Positions 16,172 through 24,819 of a DNA stretch of 35,214 nucleotides are shown here, piece by piece. Origin of the DNA: Phycisphaerae bacterium. Lineage in GTDB: Bacteria; Planctomycetota; Phycisphaerae; Sedimentisphaerales; Anaerobacaceae. A program made the translations under genes and the position numbers. The stretch lies in the NCBI GenBank assembly GCA_030619925.1, contig JAUXAL010000044.1:1-35214 (forward strand), given 5' to 3'. The stretch's first letter is position 1, and each line of letters opens with the position of its first letter. The notes below the pieces were generated by a model, which ran no database searches, was not told the DNA's origin, and worked only from the letters and a program-made list of their open reading frames with translations.

Positions 16172-17647
16172 ATGAATATGATTGCAAAGAAATCACTCAT
16201 CAGAATATTGCCGGTCGTCGCTTTGTTTGTGTTGAGCTACATATTCCTGATACTAACAGCACCATGCAAGGGATGTTTTTCAATAGTGGTGGGCAAGGAT
16301 GCTTCAGTGGACGGATATGTTATTATGGCTCACAATGAAGATGACACTCTCCCTCAAATCGTAAATCATCACAAAATCCCACGCAGAAAACACTCACCTG
16401 GCCGAAAAGTGAAGCTCCTCAACGGCGGCCAATTAAATCAGGTCGAACAAACCTGGGCTTATATCTGGTCGCAAATGCCGGGCATGCTTTTCTCCGACAG
16501 CTACATCAATGAATGGGGCGTGGCTATCACATCGGACAATTGCCCTTCACGAGAGGATAAGCCGCGAATCACCGACGGGGGAATAGGCTACATGCTGCGA
16601 CGTCTGGTGGCTGAGCGGGCCAAAACCGCTCGCGAAGGTGTTTTATTAGCTGGAAGACTGGTGGAGCGCTTCGGCTACATCGACTCCGGCCGGACATACA
16701 TCATCTGTGACCCCGACGAAGGGTGGCTTTTCTGCGTCGTCAATGGGAAACACTGGCTGGCTCAGCGGGTCGGCGATGACCAGGTGGTAATGGTAGCCAA
16801 TACATTTACGGTGCGCCAGGTCGACCTCTCGGACAGGGACAACTTCCTCGCCTCGAAGGATATCATCAAGTACGCTGTTTCAAGAGGCTGGTACAAGCCC
16901 GAAAAAGACGGGCCTTTTGATTTTGCCAGGGTCTATGCAAATCCCAAGGAGGCTGCAAGTCCGTCCAACTTCGGCCGACAGTGGAGCGGCCTGAGCTATG
17001 TTGTCGCCGGTTTGATTCCGCTCGGCCCGAACCTGCCGTTTTCTGTCGTGCCGCGACGAAAGGTGGGTGTAGCTCGGCTCAAGCAAATTCTGCGTCATGA
17101 CTATGATGCACAGAAACTTCAATCTTCATTCCTGACCGAGAATATGGACAAAAGTGTTTGCGTGATTTGCAGAGGCAGCACACAGACCAGCTTTGCCGTC
17201 CAGTTGCGCGGGAACATGCCTCTGGATATCGGTATCGTTTACTGGACCTGCCTTGCTCCGCCGCGTACTTCATTTTATATTCCTTTTCACTTTGGCATTT
17301 CAGACTTTCCCGCAGGTTTTGCCTCAAAATCAGAAAGACCGTCACTGGCCTTCTACGATGAAAGAGTCAGCTGTAATTTCCGGGCCGATCCGCTCCAGGC
17401 TTTTTGGACGTTCTCCAACTTCTGTAACAAAGTCGATGGCGCTTCTGCTGACACAATTACACGGGTAAAAGCTCAAGCCGGCCAAATCGAGGACAATGCC
17501 CTCAGCCTGCAGCGTCCTCTCGAAGAAGCTGCCTGCAGGCTATACCCTGAGGACAAAACCACGGCAATGCGAATCTTGGCCAACTATTCCAACGGACTCT
17601 ACCTGTCCTCTATGGAGGCTATGGACAGAGTGTTATCAAAGAAGTAA
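16172..17647 (+). CDS. Secreted C69-family dipeptidase
   Basis: This is a 491-residue member of peptidase family C69 (PepD-like dipeptidases of the Ntn-hydrolase fold). A hydrophobic segment (IRILPVVALFVLSYIFLIL, about 10-28) exports the protein. The mature enzyme should start with the nucleophile Cys35 in CFSIVVGKDASVDG, followed by the conserved NED (55-57). Further family features are NEWGVAITSDNC, GRTYIICDPDEGW and VVMVANTF. Cys32 (PCKGC) precedes the nucleophile and may also be the lipidation or cleavage site. It probably clips small peptides outside the membrane, feeding the symporter encoded 50 bases upstream. An AAGGAGG ribosome-like site lies too far (about 24 bases) from the ATG; a hairpin-like CCCCGAAAGGCGGG sits between and could bring them together. 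Confidence 0.88.
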   Translation: MNMIAKKSLIRILPVVALFVLSYIFLILTAPCKGCFSIVVGKDASVDGYVIMAHNEDDTLPQIVNHHKIPRRKHSPGRKVKLLNGGQLNQVEQTWAYIWSQMPGMLFSDSYINEWGVAITSDNCPSREDKPRITDGGIGYMLRRLVAERAKTAREGVLLAGRLVERFGYIDSGRTYIICDPDEGWLFCVVNGKHWLAQRVGDDQVVMVANTFTVRQVDLSDRDNFLASKDIIKYAVSRGWYKPEKDGPFDFARVYANPKEAASPSNFGRQWSGLSYVVAGLIPLGPNLPFSVVPRRKVGVARLKQILRHDYDAQKLQSSFLTENMDKSVCVICRGSTQTSFAVQLRGNMPLDIGIVYWTCLAPPRTSFYIPFHFGISDFPAGFASKSERPSLAFYDERVSCNFRADPLQAFWTFSNFCNKVDGASADTITRVKAQAGQIEDNALSLQRPLEEAACRLYPEDKTTAMRILANYSNGLYLSSMEAMDRVLSKK

Positions 17648-17675
17648 ATATGAATACAAAAACGAAAGGGCAGAT

Positions 17676-20375
17676 ATGTCGACAATCCCAAAGATTAGAC
17701 TTGCGAGCCCCGTTAGAACCTTTGTCCTTCGGGTCTCTAACGTGGCGAGCTGTATTTCTATAGTCGTTGTTCTAATTAATCTGGCTGGCTGTGCTTCCTT
17801 AACTTCGGGAGCGGATTTTCAGAGCCGATGGCCAAAGGGCATAGAAAGGACCTGGATCGGACCGGAATACTGGGCTAACCCTCTGCAGGACTGGCAGCTC
17901 AAGGCCGGTAGAATCGAATGTGTCACAAGTGGCGGCGACCGGAACGTTTTCTGGCTCACGTGTGAACTTGGCGACGAACCCGGCACTTTGAATATGAGTG
18001 TGGTTATTGGCAGACTTGATAACGACAACCAGATGCTCGACCAGGGTTGGGTCGGTTTCAAGCTCGGCGTCAGGGGGGAATTCAATGATTATCGCGACAA
18101 CGCGGTAAGAGGCGTTGGCCTCAGAGCCGGAATGCATACAGCAGGACAACTATTCATCGGCAAACATGATGATTCGGCCGCGAATATCAAACCGCCATTT
18201 AGAGATATCAGACTGGTTCTCTCGGCAGTGCCCCGGGGCAGGAAGTATCTGGTGACACTTACTGCATATAAGGAAGGACGCAAGCTTTCTGAAATCTCCA
18301 GAAACGATATTGACACGGACTGGCTCATCGGGGGAGTCGCACTTGCGTGCAGCCATGGCAAAGTTTCAGACGCCTCCAACCGCCGCCCTAAGATAGATGA
18401 TGGCAACTGGGGATTCAGAGAGGGTACAGGCAGAGGCGGAAATGTACGATTCTGGTTCAAAGACTGGAAACTATCGGGCAGTAAAGTGGAGGTTCATAAA
18501 GAGCGGGTATTTGGCCCTATACTATTCGCTCAGCATACACTTAGCAGCGGCGTAATGAAAATGACTGCACAGATGCCTCCGGTTGGCAAGCAGGATTCAC
18601 AGTTCGTTGAGCTGCAGATCAAAAAGCAGACCCGTTGGGTCTCGATAGGCAAAGCCGAGATCGACAGCATGGCAAGGACTGCAACTTTTCGAAGTGAAAA
18701 CTGGGACAGCTCAAAAAACACGCCTTACCGACTTGTGTACGAGCTGACCGGTGCCGATGGAAAAATTGAGAAGCATTATTTCAGGGGTACGATAAGAAGC
18801 CAGCCATGGCAAAAAGAGGAGATTGTTGTTGCGGTATTCACAGGTAACAACGACCTGGGATTTCCGAACAATGATTTTGTGAAACATGTCGAATACCACA
18901 AACCGGATTTGCTGTTCTTTTCAGGTGACCAGATATATGAAGGGGTTGGAGGCTTCGACGTGCAGCGAAGTCCGGTGGAAAAAGCGTGCATTGATTACCT
19001 TCGGAAGTGGTACCTCTACGGCTGGGCGTACAGGAAGCTGCTGCGTGACATACCAGCAATAAGCATCCCGGATGACCATGACGTATATCATGGTAATCTC
19101 TGGGGAGCAGGCGGCAGGCCAACCGTCAAAGGTCTTACCGGCCATGAGGCTCAGGACACAGGAGGGTATAAGATGCCCCCGGAATGGGTGAATATGGTAC
19201 AGCGGACCCAGACAAATCACTTGCCTGACCCGTATGACCCTACGCCTATCCAGCAGGGAATCGGGGTCTACTACTGCCAGATGAATTATGGCGGGATCAG
19301 TTTCGCCATCATCGAAGACCGAAAATTCAAATCGGCGCCCAAAATGCTTTTGCCGGAGGCAAAGATATGGAACGGATGGCCGCAGAATAGAAACTTCAAT
19401 GTCAGGGAAGAAGCTGACGTGCCGGGGGCCAAACTCCTGGGTGACAGACAGCTTGAGTTTCTAAGGGACTGGGCAGCCGATTGGAGCAACGGGACCTGGA
19501 TGAAAGTTGTGCTGTCCCAGACCATATTTGCCAACGTCGCCACATTGCCTGCCAGGGAAATGAGTGATGTGAATGTCCCCAAGCTGAGAATATTAGAACA
19601 AGGCGAATATCCTGGAAATGATAAGCCGGTAACAGATTTAGATTCCAACGGTTGGCCTCAGACGGGCCGGAACAAAGCTCTTCGCGAGATGAGGCGCGGC
19701 TTCGCATTCCACCTGGCGGGCGACCAGCATCTCGGAAGTACGATTCAATACGGTGTTGAAGACTGGCGCGATGCAGGATTCGCGTTTTGCGTACCGGCAG
19801 TTTCAAACGTTTGGCCGCGCCGGTGGTGTCCGTCAGAGCCTGGTGCAAATCGCAAACCTGGTTCGCCGAAGTATACGGGAGATTTTGAAGATGGATTAGG
19901 AAACAAGATAACAGTGCATGCCGTTTCGAACCCGGTGTATACAGGATTGCAGCCCTCTCGACTGTATGACCGGGCAACAGGCTACGGCATTGTGCGGTTC
20001 AACCGGAAAAACCGGCAGATTACAATTGAATGTTGGCCACGGCTGTCTGACCCCTCAAAACCGGCCGCGCGACAATACCCCGGCTGGCCTGTGACAGCCA
20101 ATCAAATGGATAACTACGGCCGAAAGGCATCAGCTTATCTGCCAACAGTAGAAGTCACCGGGATGACCGATCCTGTAATACAGGTTATTGATGAGGACAA
20201 CGGCGAGATTGTTTATACTCTCCGCATCAAAGGCCATACGTTCAGGCCCAAGGTATTCAAGGCCGGCACTTACAGCGTCAAGGTCGGCAAACCGGAGACT
20301 GAAAGATTCAAAACGCTGCGTGGTCTAAAATCACTGCCTCCGGGTAAAACAAAAACGGTCACAGTAAAGTTCTAA
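17676..20375 (+). CDS. PhoD-like metallophosphatase lipoprotein
   Basis: This is an 899-residue lipoprotein: the signal peptide ends in the lipobox LAGC with Cys39 at the processing site. Residues about 60-290 are a beta-rich domain without a name I can give (possible lectin-like fold). From about 375 the PhoD/alkaline phosphatase D metallophosphatase domain follows: FSGDQIYE (D418), PDDHDVYHGN (about 464-473) and LAGDQHLGS (about 681-689) hold the metal ligands. PhoD enzymes hydrolyse phosphodiesters and phosphomonoesters using Ca and Fe. The start ATG at 17676 has GAAAGGG about 6 bases upstream; upstream codons in frame overlap the C69 gene and lack support. Much longer than Bacillus PhoD (about 550-580), it matches the large secreted PhoD-like proteins of planctomycetes. 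It lies 28 bases after the C69 gene. Confidence 0.88.
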   Translation: MSTIPKIRLASPVRTFVLRVSNVASCISIVVVLINLAGCASLTSGADFQSRWPKGIERTWIGPEYWANPLQDWQLKAGRIECVTSGGDRNVFWLTCELGDEPGTLNMSVVIGRLDNDNQMLDQGWVGFKLGVRGEFNDYRDNAVRGVGLRAGMHTAGQLFIGKHDDSAANIKPPFRDIRLVLSAVPRGRKYLVTLTAYKEGRKLSEISRNDIDTDWLIGGVALACSHGKVSDASNRRPKIDDGNWGFREGTGRGGNVRFWFKDWKLSGSKVEVHKERVFGPILFAQHTLSSGVMKMTAQMPPVGKQDSQFVELQIKKQTRWVSIGKAEIDSMARTATFRSENWDSSKNTPYRLVYELTGADGKIEKHYFRGTIRSQPWQKEEIVVAVFTGNNDLGFPNNDFVKHVEYHKPDLLFFSGDQIYEGVGGFDVQRSPVEKACIDYLRKWYLYGWAYRKLLRDIPAISIPDDHDVYHGNLWGAGGRPTVKGLTGHEAQDTGGYKMPPEWVNMVQRTQTNHLPDPYDPTPIQQGIGVYYCQMNYGGISFAIIEDRKFKSAPKMLLPEAKIWNGWPQNRNFNVREEADVPGAKLLGDRQLEFLRDWAADWSNGTWMKVVLSQTIFANVATLPAREMSDVNVPKLRILEQGEYPGNDKPVTDLDSNGWPQTGRNKALREMRRGFAFHLAGDQHLGSTIQYGVEDWRDAGFAFCVPAVSNVWPRRWCPSEPGANRKPGSPKYTGDFEDGLGNKITVHAVSNPVYTGLQPSRLYDRATGYGIVRFNRKNRQITIECWPRLSDPSKPAARQYPGWPVTANQMDNYGRKASAYLPTVEVTGMTDPVIQVIDEDNGEIVYTLRIKGHTFRPKVFKAGTYSVKVGKPETERFKTLRGLKSLPPGKTKTVTVKF

Positions 20376-20564
20376 GTCATGCAACCGAAAAGGCATTTTT
20401 GCGCGTGAATTTCGCGTCATTCGACCGTGTTGTGTGCCATAAGATATACAAAAATTCTGCGTTTTTTTGTTCTTTTCGGCGCTAAAGACGGTAACTTCAT
20501 ATCTACAAAGCAATTAAACGAGCGGATTTTTTGGCGGGGCTTGACCAAAATAACGTGAACTTCC

Positions 20565-20595
20565 TTGACAGATGCAGTCGATTATCTATTATAAA
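20565..20595 (+). promoter_or_regulatory. Sigma-70-type promoter of rex
   Basis: A consensus TTGACA at 20565-20570 is followed by an AT-rich -10 region: TATTAT at 20587-20592 (16-base spacer) or ATTATA at 20588-20593 (17-base spacer). Transcription would start near 20600, about 55 bases before the rex ATG. No clear ribosome site precedes that ATG. Confidence 0.6.
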
Positions 20596-20611
20596 TTGCA
20601 ATCATTGTACT

Positions 20612-20629
20612 TTGTGAATGTGAACTCAA
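20612..20629. promoter_or_regulatory. Rex-box-like imperfect palindrome
   Basis: TTGTGAA-TGTG-AACTCAA compares with the known Rex operator TTGTGAA-N4-TTCACAA: the left half is perfect and the right half agrees at 4 of 7 positions. It sits just downstream of the predicted transcription start of rex, where a bound repressor would block transcription. Autoregulation by Rex is therefore an inference. No comparable site was found before the hydrogenase operon at 21279-21398. Confidence 0.4.
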
Positions 20630-20654
20630 GTGCCAGCTGACCGTAGCATAACTT

Positions 20655-21278
20655 ATGAAGTACCACAAAATTCCAGACGAGACTATTCGGCGGTTGCCGA
20701 TTTATCTGCGAGGGCTGCTGCTTTCGTCGGAACAGGGCCGACAAAGTATATCAAGCCGAAATCTGGCCGATTTCGTTGGGGTTAATTCCTGGCAGATAAG
20801 AAAGGATTTTTCCTACTTTGGCGATTTCGGCACCCGTGGAGTGGGCTATAACGTTGAAAAGCTCACAAAGCAAATTAAAAAAATACTCAAGCTTGATGCC
20901 GCCCCGAAAGTGGCTTTGGTTGGAGTAGGTAATCTGGGCTCGGCTGTCTTGGCGTATCCGGCCTTTAGAATATGTGGTTTCGACATCGCCGCCGCTTTCG
21001 ATATTAATCCTAAGAAAATCGGCAAGAAAATAAATAACATCGTGGTCGAAGACGCTTCAAAGCTGCGGACGTTGAAAAAACGAAGAATCAACCTTGCGAT
21101 TATAACTGTTCCACGAGACGCCGCCCAGCAGACAGCGGACGCGCTGGTCAAGGCGGGAGTAAGGGGTATTTTGAATTTTTCCCCGTGCTATATAGTGGTG
21201 CCTAAAAAAGTCAAGGTAATAACCATTGATATTGCAATGGACCTTGCCCGCTTGCCTTACTATATGCCGGCAAGTTGA
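20655..21278 (+). CDS. rex: Redox-sensing transcriptional repressor Rex
   Basis: Rex binds DNA when NADH/NAD+ is low and leaves it when NADH rises, typically derepressing fermentation and hydrogenase genes. The 207-residue protein has an N-terminal winged helix (about 1-75, IPDETIRRLPIYLRGL and SSRNLADFVGVNSWQIRKDFSYFG) and a Rossmann NAD(H) domain from about 84 (VALVGVGNLGSAVL). Further family features are AAFDINPKKIG and GVRGILNFSP. Length and order are standard. It stands 120 bases upstream of, and in the same direction as, the hydrogenase operon, which makes that operon its likely target. Confidence 0.96.
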   Translation: MKYHKIPDETIRRLPIYLRGLLLSSEQGRQSISSRNLADFVGVNSWQIRKDFSYFGDFGTRGVGYNVEKLTKQIKKILKLDAAPKVALVGVGNLGSAVLAYPAFRICGFDIAAAFDINPKKIGKKINNIVVEDASKLRTLKKRRINLAIITVPRDAAQQTADALVKAGVRGILNFSPCYIVVPKKVKVITIDIAMDLARLPYYMPAS

Positions 21279-21331
21279 AATATTAATTTGGATAATGTCG
21301 CTGTTAGTCGTTAGAAAATAATAAATTATAT

Positions 21332-21358
21332 TTGACTATTTGTATCCGGCAGTATAGA
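21332..21358 (+). promoter_or_regulatory. Candidate promoter of the hydrogenase operon
   Basis: TTGACT (21332-21337) and TATAGA (21353-21358) lie 15 bases apart, shorter than the ideal 17, about 40 bases before the first gene. The surrounding sequence is AT-rich. Readthrough from rex is an alternative, since no terminator is visible between rex and this point. Confidence 0.35.
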
Positions 21359-21398
21359 AAGCATGCGACAAAGTTACAACTGAATTCAGGTGAGCAAA

Positions 21399-22454
21399 AT
21401 GCAGACTGTTTTTATAAGTGAATTAAAGCCGTTCCTGGATGCTGTTGCCGAAGATATGGACCTCTATGTCCCAAAGAATGCCGGGACGCATTATGTATAT
21501 AACAGATACGACCCCGCTGCTGAGGCCCCGGTGGAATTTAATAACATACGTACTTGTACGCCGATCAAAGAGTTTCTTTTTCCGCTGCGAGAGCTTGCTG
21601 CTGTTTTCCCCGAGCCTCTGGAACCGAAGGACATAAAACCATTTGCCGTCTTTGGACTTAAAGACTGCGATTTGCGCTCCATCGAAATCCTGGATAAGGT
21701 TTTTACAGAAGAAGAATTTGAGGACCCGTTCTATACGGCACGACGGGAGAAAATGTTTATAATCTCGTCCGATTGCTCCGAGCCGGCCGAGAGTTGTTTC
21801 TGTACCATCCTGGATGGGCGTCCTTTTGCTCAGAGCGGGTTTGATCTGAATATTTCGCAGGTAAAGGACGGCTTTATTATCGAAGTCGGCCCGCAAAAGG
21901 GCAAAGATTTTATAGAAAAACACTCCCAGCTTTTCACCGAGACCGGTGAGGCCTTATTGTCCGAGCGCGAGGAAAACAGGGCTGGGACGCAAAAGCAGCT
22001 TGAGCAAAACAATGCCGAACTCAAGTTCGATACGTCCATTAAGGAGATTGTGGAAAACAGTCAGGATTCTGAGGTCTTTGACTTTGAGGCGCAGAACTGC
22101 ATTGAGTGTCAGGCCTGTACGCGGGTCTGCCCCACCTGTCACTGCTTTTATCTTTACGACACCAAACGGGAAGATTACTTTGGCAAGATGAAGATGTGGG
22201 ACAGTTGTATGAGACTTGCCTACGCCGAAGTAGCCGGCGGTGCAAACCCGCGCAAAGTTCTCGGTGATAGAATCAAGCACCGTCTTATGCACAAGTTTTC
22301 TTATTTTCTCGATAGGTATGGCATCGATATGTGCGTCGGCTGCGGCAGATGTGTTGATGCCGAGGCCGGCGGGGTGGATATCCGCGAGATATTAAAGAAA
22401 TTAAATGAAGAGCTTAAAGGCAAAGATAAGACAAAAGCGAAAGTTGCAAAATGA
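21399..22454 (+). CDS. HydB-like iron-sulfur subunit (sulfhydrogenase beta type)
   Basis: This is a 351-residue iron-sulfur protein of the type found as the beta subunit of cytoplasmic sulfhydrogenases and related reductases, which passes electrons between a flavin subunit and the hydrogenase. The N-terminal about 200 residues follow the family pattern (VFGLKDCDLRSIEILDKVF, FIISSDCSEPAESCFCT). The first [4Fe-4S] motif is C234-x2-C237-x2-C240-x3-C244-P, with C247 and C249 after it; a second group is C312, C315, C318. I chose the ATG at 21399 because AGGTGA lies 5 bases before it; a GTG at 21390 overlaps that site. Its stop overlaps the next start (ATGA). It opens the hydrogenase operon. Confidence 0.85.
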   Translation: MQTVFISELKPFLDAVAEDMDLYVPKNAGTHYVYNRYDPAAEAPVEFNNIRTCTPIKEFLFPLRELAAVFPEPLEPKDIKPFAVFGLKDCDLRSIEILDKVFTEEEFEDPFYTARREKMFIISSDCSEPAESCFCTILDGRPFAQSGFDLNISQVKDGFIIEVGPQKGKDFIEKHSQLFTETGEALLSEREENRAGTQKQLEQNNAELKFDTSIKEIVENSQDSEVFDFEAQNCIECQACTRVCPTCHCFYLYDTKREDYFGKMKMWDSCMRLAYAEVAGGANPRKVLGDRIKHRLMHKFSYFLDRYGIDMCVGCGRCVDAEAGGVDIREILKKLNEELKGKDKTKAKVAK

Positions 22455-23272
22455 GCCAGAATCTTTACCAGCCTATAAACAGCGAGATCGTCGATATTGT
22501 AGACGAGTCTCCGACGATTAAGACTTTTGTCGTTGTGCCGGAAGAAAAAATTAAGTTCAAGACAGGCCAATTCGTGGAGCTGACTTTGCCGGGCGAAGGC
22601 GAAGCACCGTTTACCCCTTCTTCGTCGCCGGCCGATACTGAGAAGATGGACATTACCATCATGAAGGCCGGGCGGGTAACGGGTTTATTACACGAGTGCA
22701 AAAAGGGACAAAAGGTCGGTATTCGAGGGCCTTACGGCAATGGCTATCCGATTGATGATTTTGCCGGCAAAGAAGTCTACATCGTCGGCGGTGGTGTAGG
22801 TTTGGCACCAATCCGGTCTTTGTTCCTGACCCTCATCGATAGAATAAAGGACTTCAAATCCGTGGTTTGCCGATACGGGGCCAGAACACCCGACGATTTT
22901 ATCTATAAAAAAACACTTTTTGGCCCCTGGCAAAAAATCGACGGTGTGCATATGAAACTTACCGTCGATGAAGCAAACGGCGAGTGGAAAGACAATGTCG
23001 GCGTGGTAACTACCATACTCAAGCGCGACGACGTGAATATTGCAAACGCCGTGGCGGTGGTCTGCGGCCCGCCGATTATGATGAAATTCGCCACCTTAAA
23101 GCTGTTGGAATTCGGATTCGGTGCTGAGCAAATTTATATTTCAATGGAAAAGAATATGAGCTGCGGAGTAGGTAAATGCGGCCATTGCATGATTGGCAAG
23201 TATTATGTCTGCAAGGATGGGCCTGTCTTTACATATGACCAGATAAAGGACTACCCGAATATCTGGGATTAA
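22451..23272 (+). CDS. HydG-like FAD/NAD(P)-binding subunit (sulfhydrogenase gamma type)
   Basis: This is a 273-residue ferredoxin-NADP+ reductase-type protein, likely the NAD(P)H entry or exit point of the complex. The FAD-binding barrel spans about 1-105 (KTGQFVELTLPGEGEAPFTPSSSP), the nucleotide-binding domain about 106-230 (VYIVGGGVGLAPIRSL, CGPPIMMKF), and the C-terminus has a [2Fe-2S] motif C238-x4-C243-x2-C246-x7-C254. This layout fits the sulfhydrogenase gamma subunit and PyrK-like proteins; the preceding HydB-like gene decides for the former. It overlaps that gene by 4 bases. Confidence 0.87.
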   Translation: MSQNLYQPINSEIVDIVDESPTIKTFVVVPEEKIKFKTGQFVELTLPGEGEAPFTPSSSPADTEKMDITIMKAGRVTGLLHECKKGQKVGIRGPYGNGYPIDDFAGKEVYIVGGGVGLAPIRSLFLTLIDRIKDFKSVVCRYGARTPDDFIYKKTLFGPWQKIDGVHMKLTVDEANGEWKDNVGVVTTILKRDDVNIANAVAVVCGPPIMMKFATLKLLEFGFGAEQIYISMEKNMSCGVGKCGHCMIGKYYVCKDGPVFTYDQIKDYPNIWD

Positions 23273-23291
23273 GAGGAAAACGAGGTTTTGT

Positions 23292-23816
23292 ATGGGTAAG
23301 AAGTTAATAATCGATTTGGCAAAATGCAGACCTCAGAGCCAATCGAAGGTACGGTGTTCATATAAGCACCACCCTGATAACAAAGGCATCGACGCGTTGT
23401 TGGAGATGATTCGCTTCGCCCTAATCTGTCGCAGGTGCGAAACGGCACCGTGCATCACTGCTTGTCCCGTAGGAGCCCTGGAGAAGGAGCCAACGGAGAA
23501 CGATGATTATGGCGTTCTTAAACGGGCAAATATGCTGTGCACCGGCTGCGGCGGTTGTGCGATAGCCTGTCCGTTTGGAACGGTATATACCGATTTGATA
23601 CCTTTTCCAAGCAGTGTTTGCGACCGGTCCAAGGGCAGATTAAAGGAGGGCGAAAAGCCGTTGTGCGTTACTACCTCTGAAGACGGGAGTATAGATTACA
23701 AAGAGGTTAAAGTGGAGGGTGATTTGGTAGAGGTCTTTGAAGATATCGTTGTTAAAGTATCCGGCGGTGTCCTCTGGGAGCCGTTTTTGAGGGAAAAGGA
23801 AAAGGCAAATAAATGA
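23292..23816 (+). CDS. Polyferredoxin-type electron transfer subunit (HycB/CooF-like)
   Basis: This 174-residue ferredoxin resembles the HycB/CooF/HydN group that links a dehydrogenase module to a group 4 hydrogenase. Cysteines form C46-x2-C49-x4-C54-x3-C58-P and C83-x2-C86-x2-C89-x3-C93-P; further Cys at 12, 22 and about 109 could complete a third or fourth cluster, but one of these looks incomplete. It would carry electrons between the HydB/HydG-like diaphorase and the small subunit. The stop overlaps the start of the NuoH-like gene by 4 bases. Confidence 0.85.
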   Translation: MGKKLIIDLAKCRPQSQSKVRCSYKHHPDNKGIDALLEMIRFALICRRCETAPCITACPVGALEKEPTENDDYGVLKRANMLCTGCGGCAIACPFGTVYTDLIPFPSSVCDRSKGRLKEGEKPLCVTTSEDGSIDYKEVKVEGDLVEVFEDIVVKVSGGVLWEPFLREKEKANK

Positions 23817-24745
23817 GTGTCCCATTAAATATTTTGTTCTGGGTTGTTGTTATTCCGGGTACTGTTATTCTCGGTTTGGTCGCCTGCTGGATAGTCCGTA
23901 AGGTCAGCGCCCTGGTACAGTGGCGTGTTGGCCCACCGCTTTGCCAGCCGCTCTACGACATTATGAAATTGATGGGCAAGGAAATACTTGTGCCGCAGGA
24001 CGCTCAACGAACTGTTTTTATGGCGGCACCGCTTGTCGGCCTGGCGGGAGTGTTACTGCTTTCGATGATGCTCTGGCGGATAACTGTTGCTCAGACGGCC
24101 TTTATCGGTGACATCATTGTAGCGATTTATTTGATGGTGCTGCCTTCGCTGGCGTTGATTCTCGGCAGCTCAGCCAGCGGCAGTCCCCACGCAGCGATTG
24201 GCACAAGTCGGGAAATGAAACTGGTTATGGGTTATGAGCTATCGCTGGTGTTGGCATTTATCGTGGTGATTATAAAAACCGGTGGACAGCTCGATTTAGC
24301 TACAATCGCTCAGCAGGCACCGGCTCTTAGCATATCCGGAATGCTAGCGTTTTTGGTTGCGTTATTGTGTGTCCAAGCGAAACTCGGGTTTGTCCCGTTT
24401 GATATAGCCGAGGCAGAGACGGAGGTTGCCGGCGGCGTACTGATAGAATATTCCGGAGCTTTGCTTGCTGTCTGGAAAGTTATGCACGCGGTGATGCTCG
24501 TGGCTCTTCCGCTGTTCTTGGTAACGGTCTTCCTCGGCGGCTTTGGTACGACAGGATGGTCACTGGTCTGGGGCATCGGCAAATATGTATTAATAGTTGT
24601 TTTGTTGATTTTGATAAAGAATACAAACCCGCGTGTGCGGATCGACCAGGCAATGAAGTTCTTCTGGTTTTATTGTGGGATCGCTTTGGTTGCTGCAATT
24701 ATCCTGGCAACAATAGGTAGTTACTACGGTATCGGCTGGTTGTAG
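23813..24745 (+). CDS. NuoH-like membrane subunit of group 4 hydrogenase
   Basis: This is a 310-residue integral membrane protein of the complex I subunit 1 family (NuoH/HycD/EchB/MbhM), which joins the hydrophilic arm to the membrane arm and forms part of the proton path. Eight or so hydrophobic segments are visible. The conserved loop motifs RKVSALVQWRVGPPLCQPLYDIMKLMGKE, near the N-terminus, and KLGFVPFDIAEAETEVAGG with EYSGALLA, in the middle, are family hallmarks. The length agrees with HycD and EchB (about 280-310). Confidence 0.93.
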   Translation: MSVPLNILFWVVVIPGTVILGLVACWIVRKVSALVQWRVGPPLCQPLYDIMKLMGKEILVPQDAQRTVFMAAPLVGLAGVLLLSMMLWRITVAQTAFIGDIIVAIYLMVLPSLALILGSSASGSPHAAIGTSREMKLVMGYELSLVLAFIVVIIKTGGQLDLATIAQQAPALSISGMLAFLVALLCVQAKLGFVPFDIAEAETEVAGGVLIEYSGALLAVWKVMHAVMLVALPLFLVTVFLGGFGTTGWSLVWGIGKYVLIVVLLILIKNTNPRVRIDQAMKFFWFYCGIALVAAIILATIGSYYGIGWL

Positions 24746-24760
24746 ATGGTTGGACGAGGC

Positions 24761-24800
24761 CGTCGCCGTGCGACTTGAATCGTCGCCGTGCCGGCGACGG
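24761..24800. repeat. CGTCGCCGTGC repeat and hairpin in an operon spacer
   Basis: The 11-mer CGTCGCCGTGC occurs at 24761-24771 and 24781-24791. The second copy continues into its own inverse (CGGCGACG), giving an 8-bp GC-rich stem with a 3-base loop (24781-24799). It lies in the 74-base gap between the NuoH-like and small-subunit genes. It has no T-run. It may be a REP-like unit or an RNA-processing or stability element. Confidence 0.65.
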
Positions 24801-24819
24801 CTAAACAGGACACGAAATT

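Larger units (their letters stand above)
20376..20654. other. Intergenic region before rex
   Basis: This 279-base stretch contains no gene. A short CGCG...CGCG hairpin near 20401-20415 has no T-run after it, so no terminator is called for the PhoD gene. The second half holds the rex promoter and a Rex-box-like palindrome, listed separately. Confidence 0.5.

Noticed and set aside
17496-17675. N-terminal extension of the PhoD-like protein overlapping the C69 gene
   Set aside because: The extension is out of frame with the C69 gene and would hide the lipoprotein signal; the ATG at 17676 has a good ribosome site.
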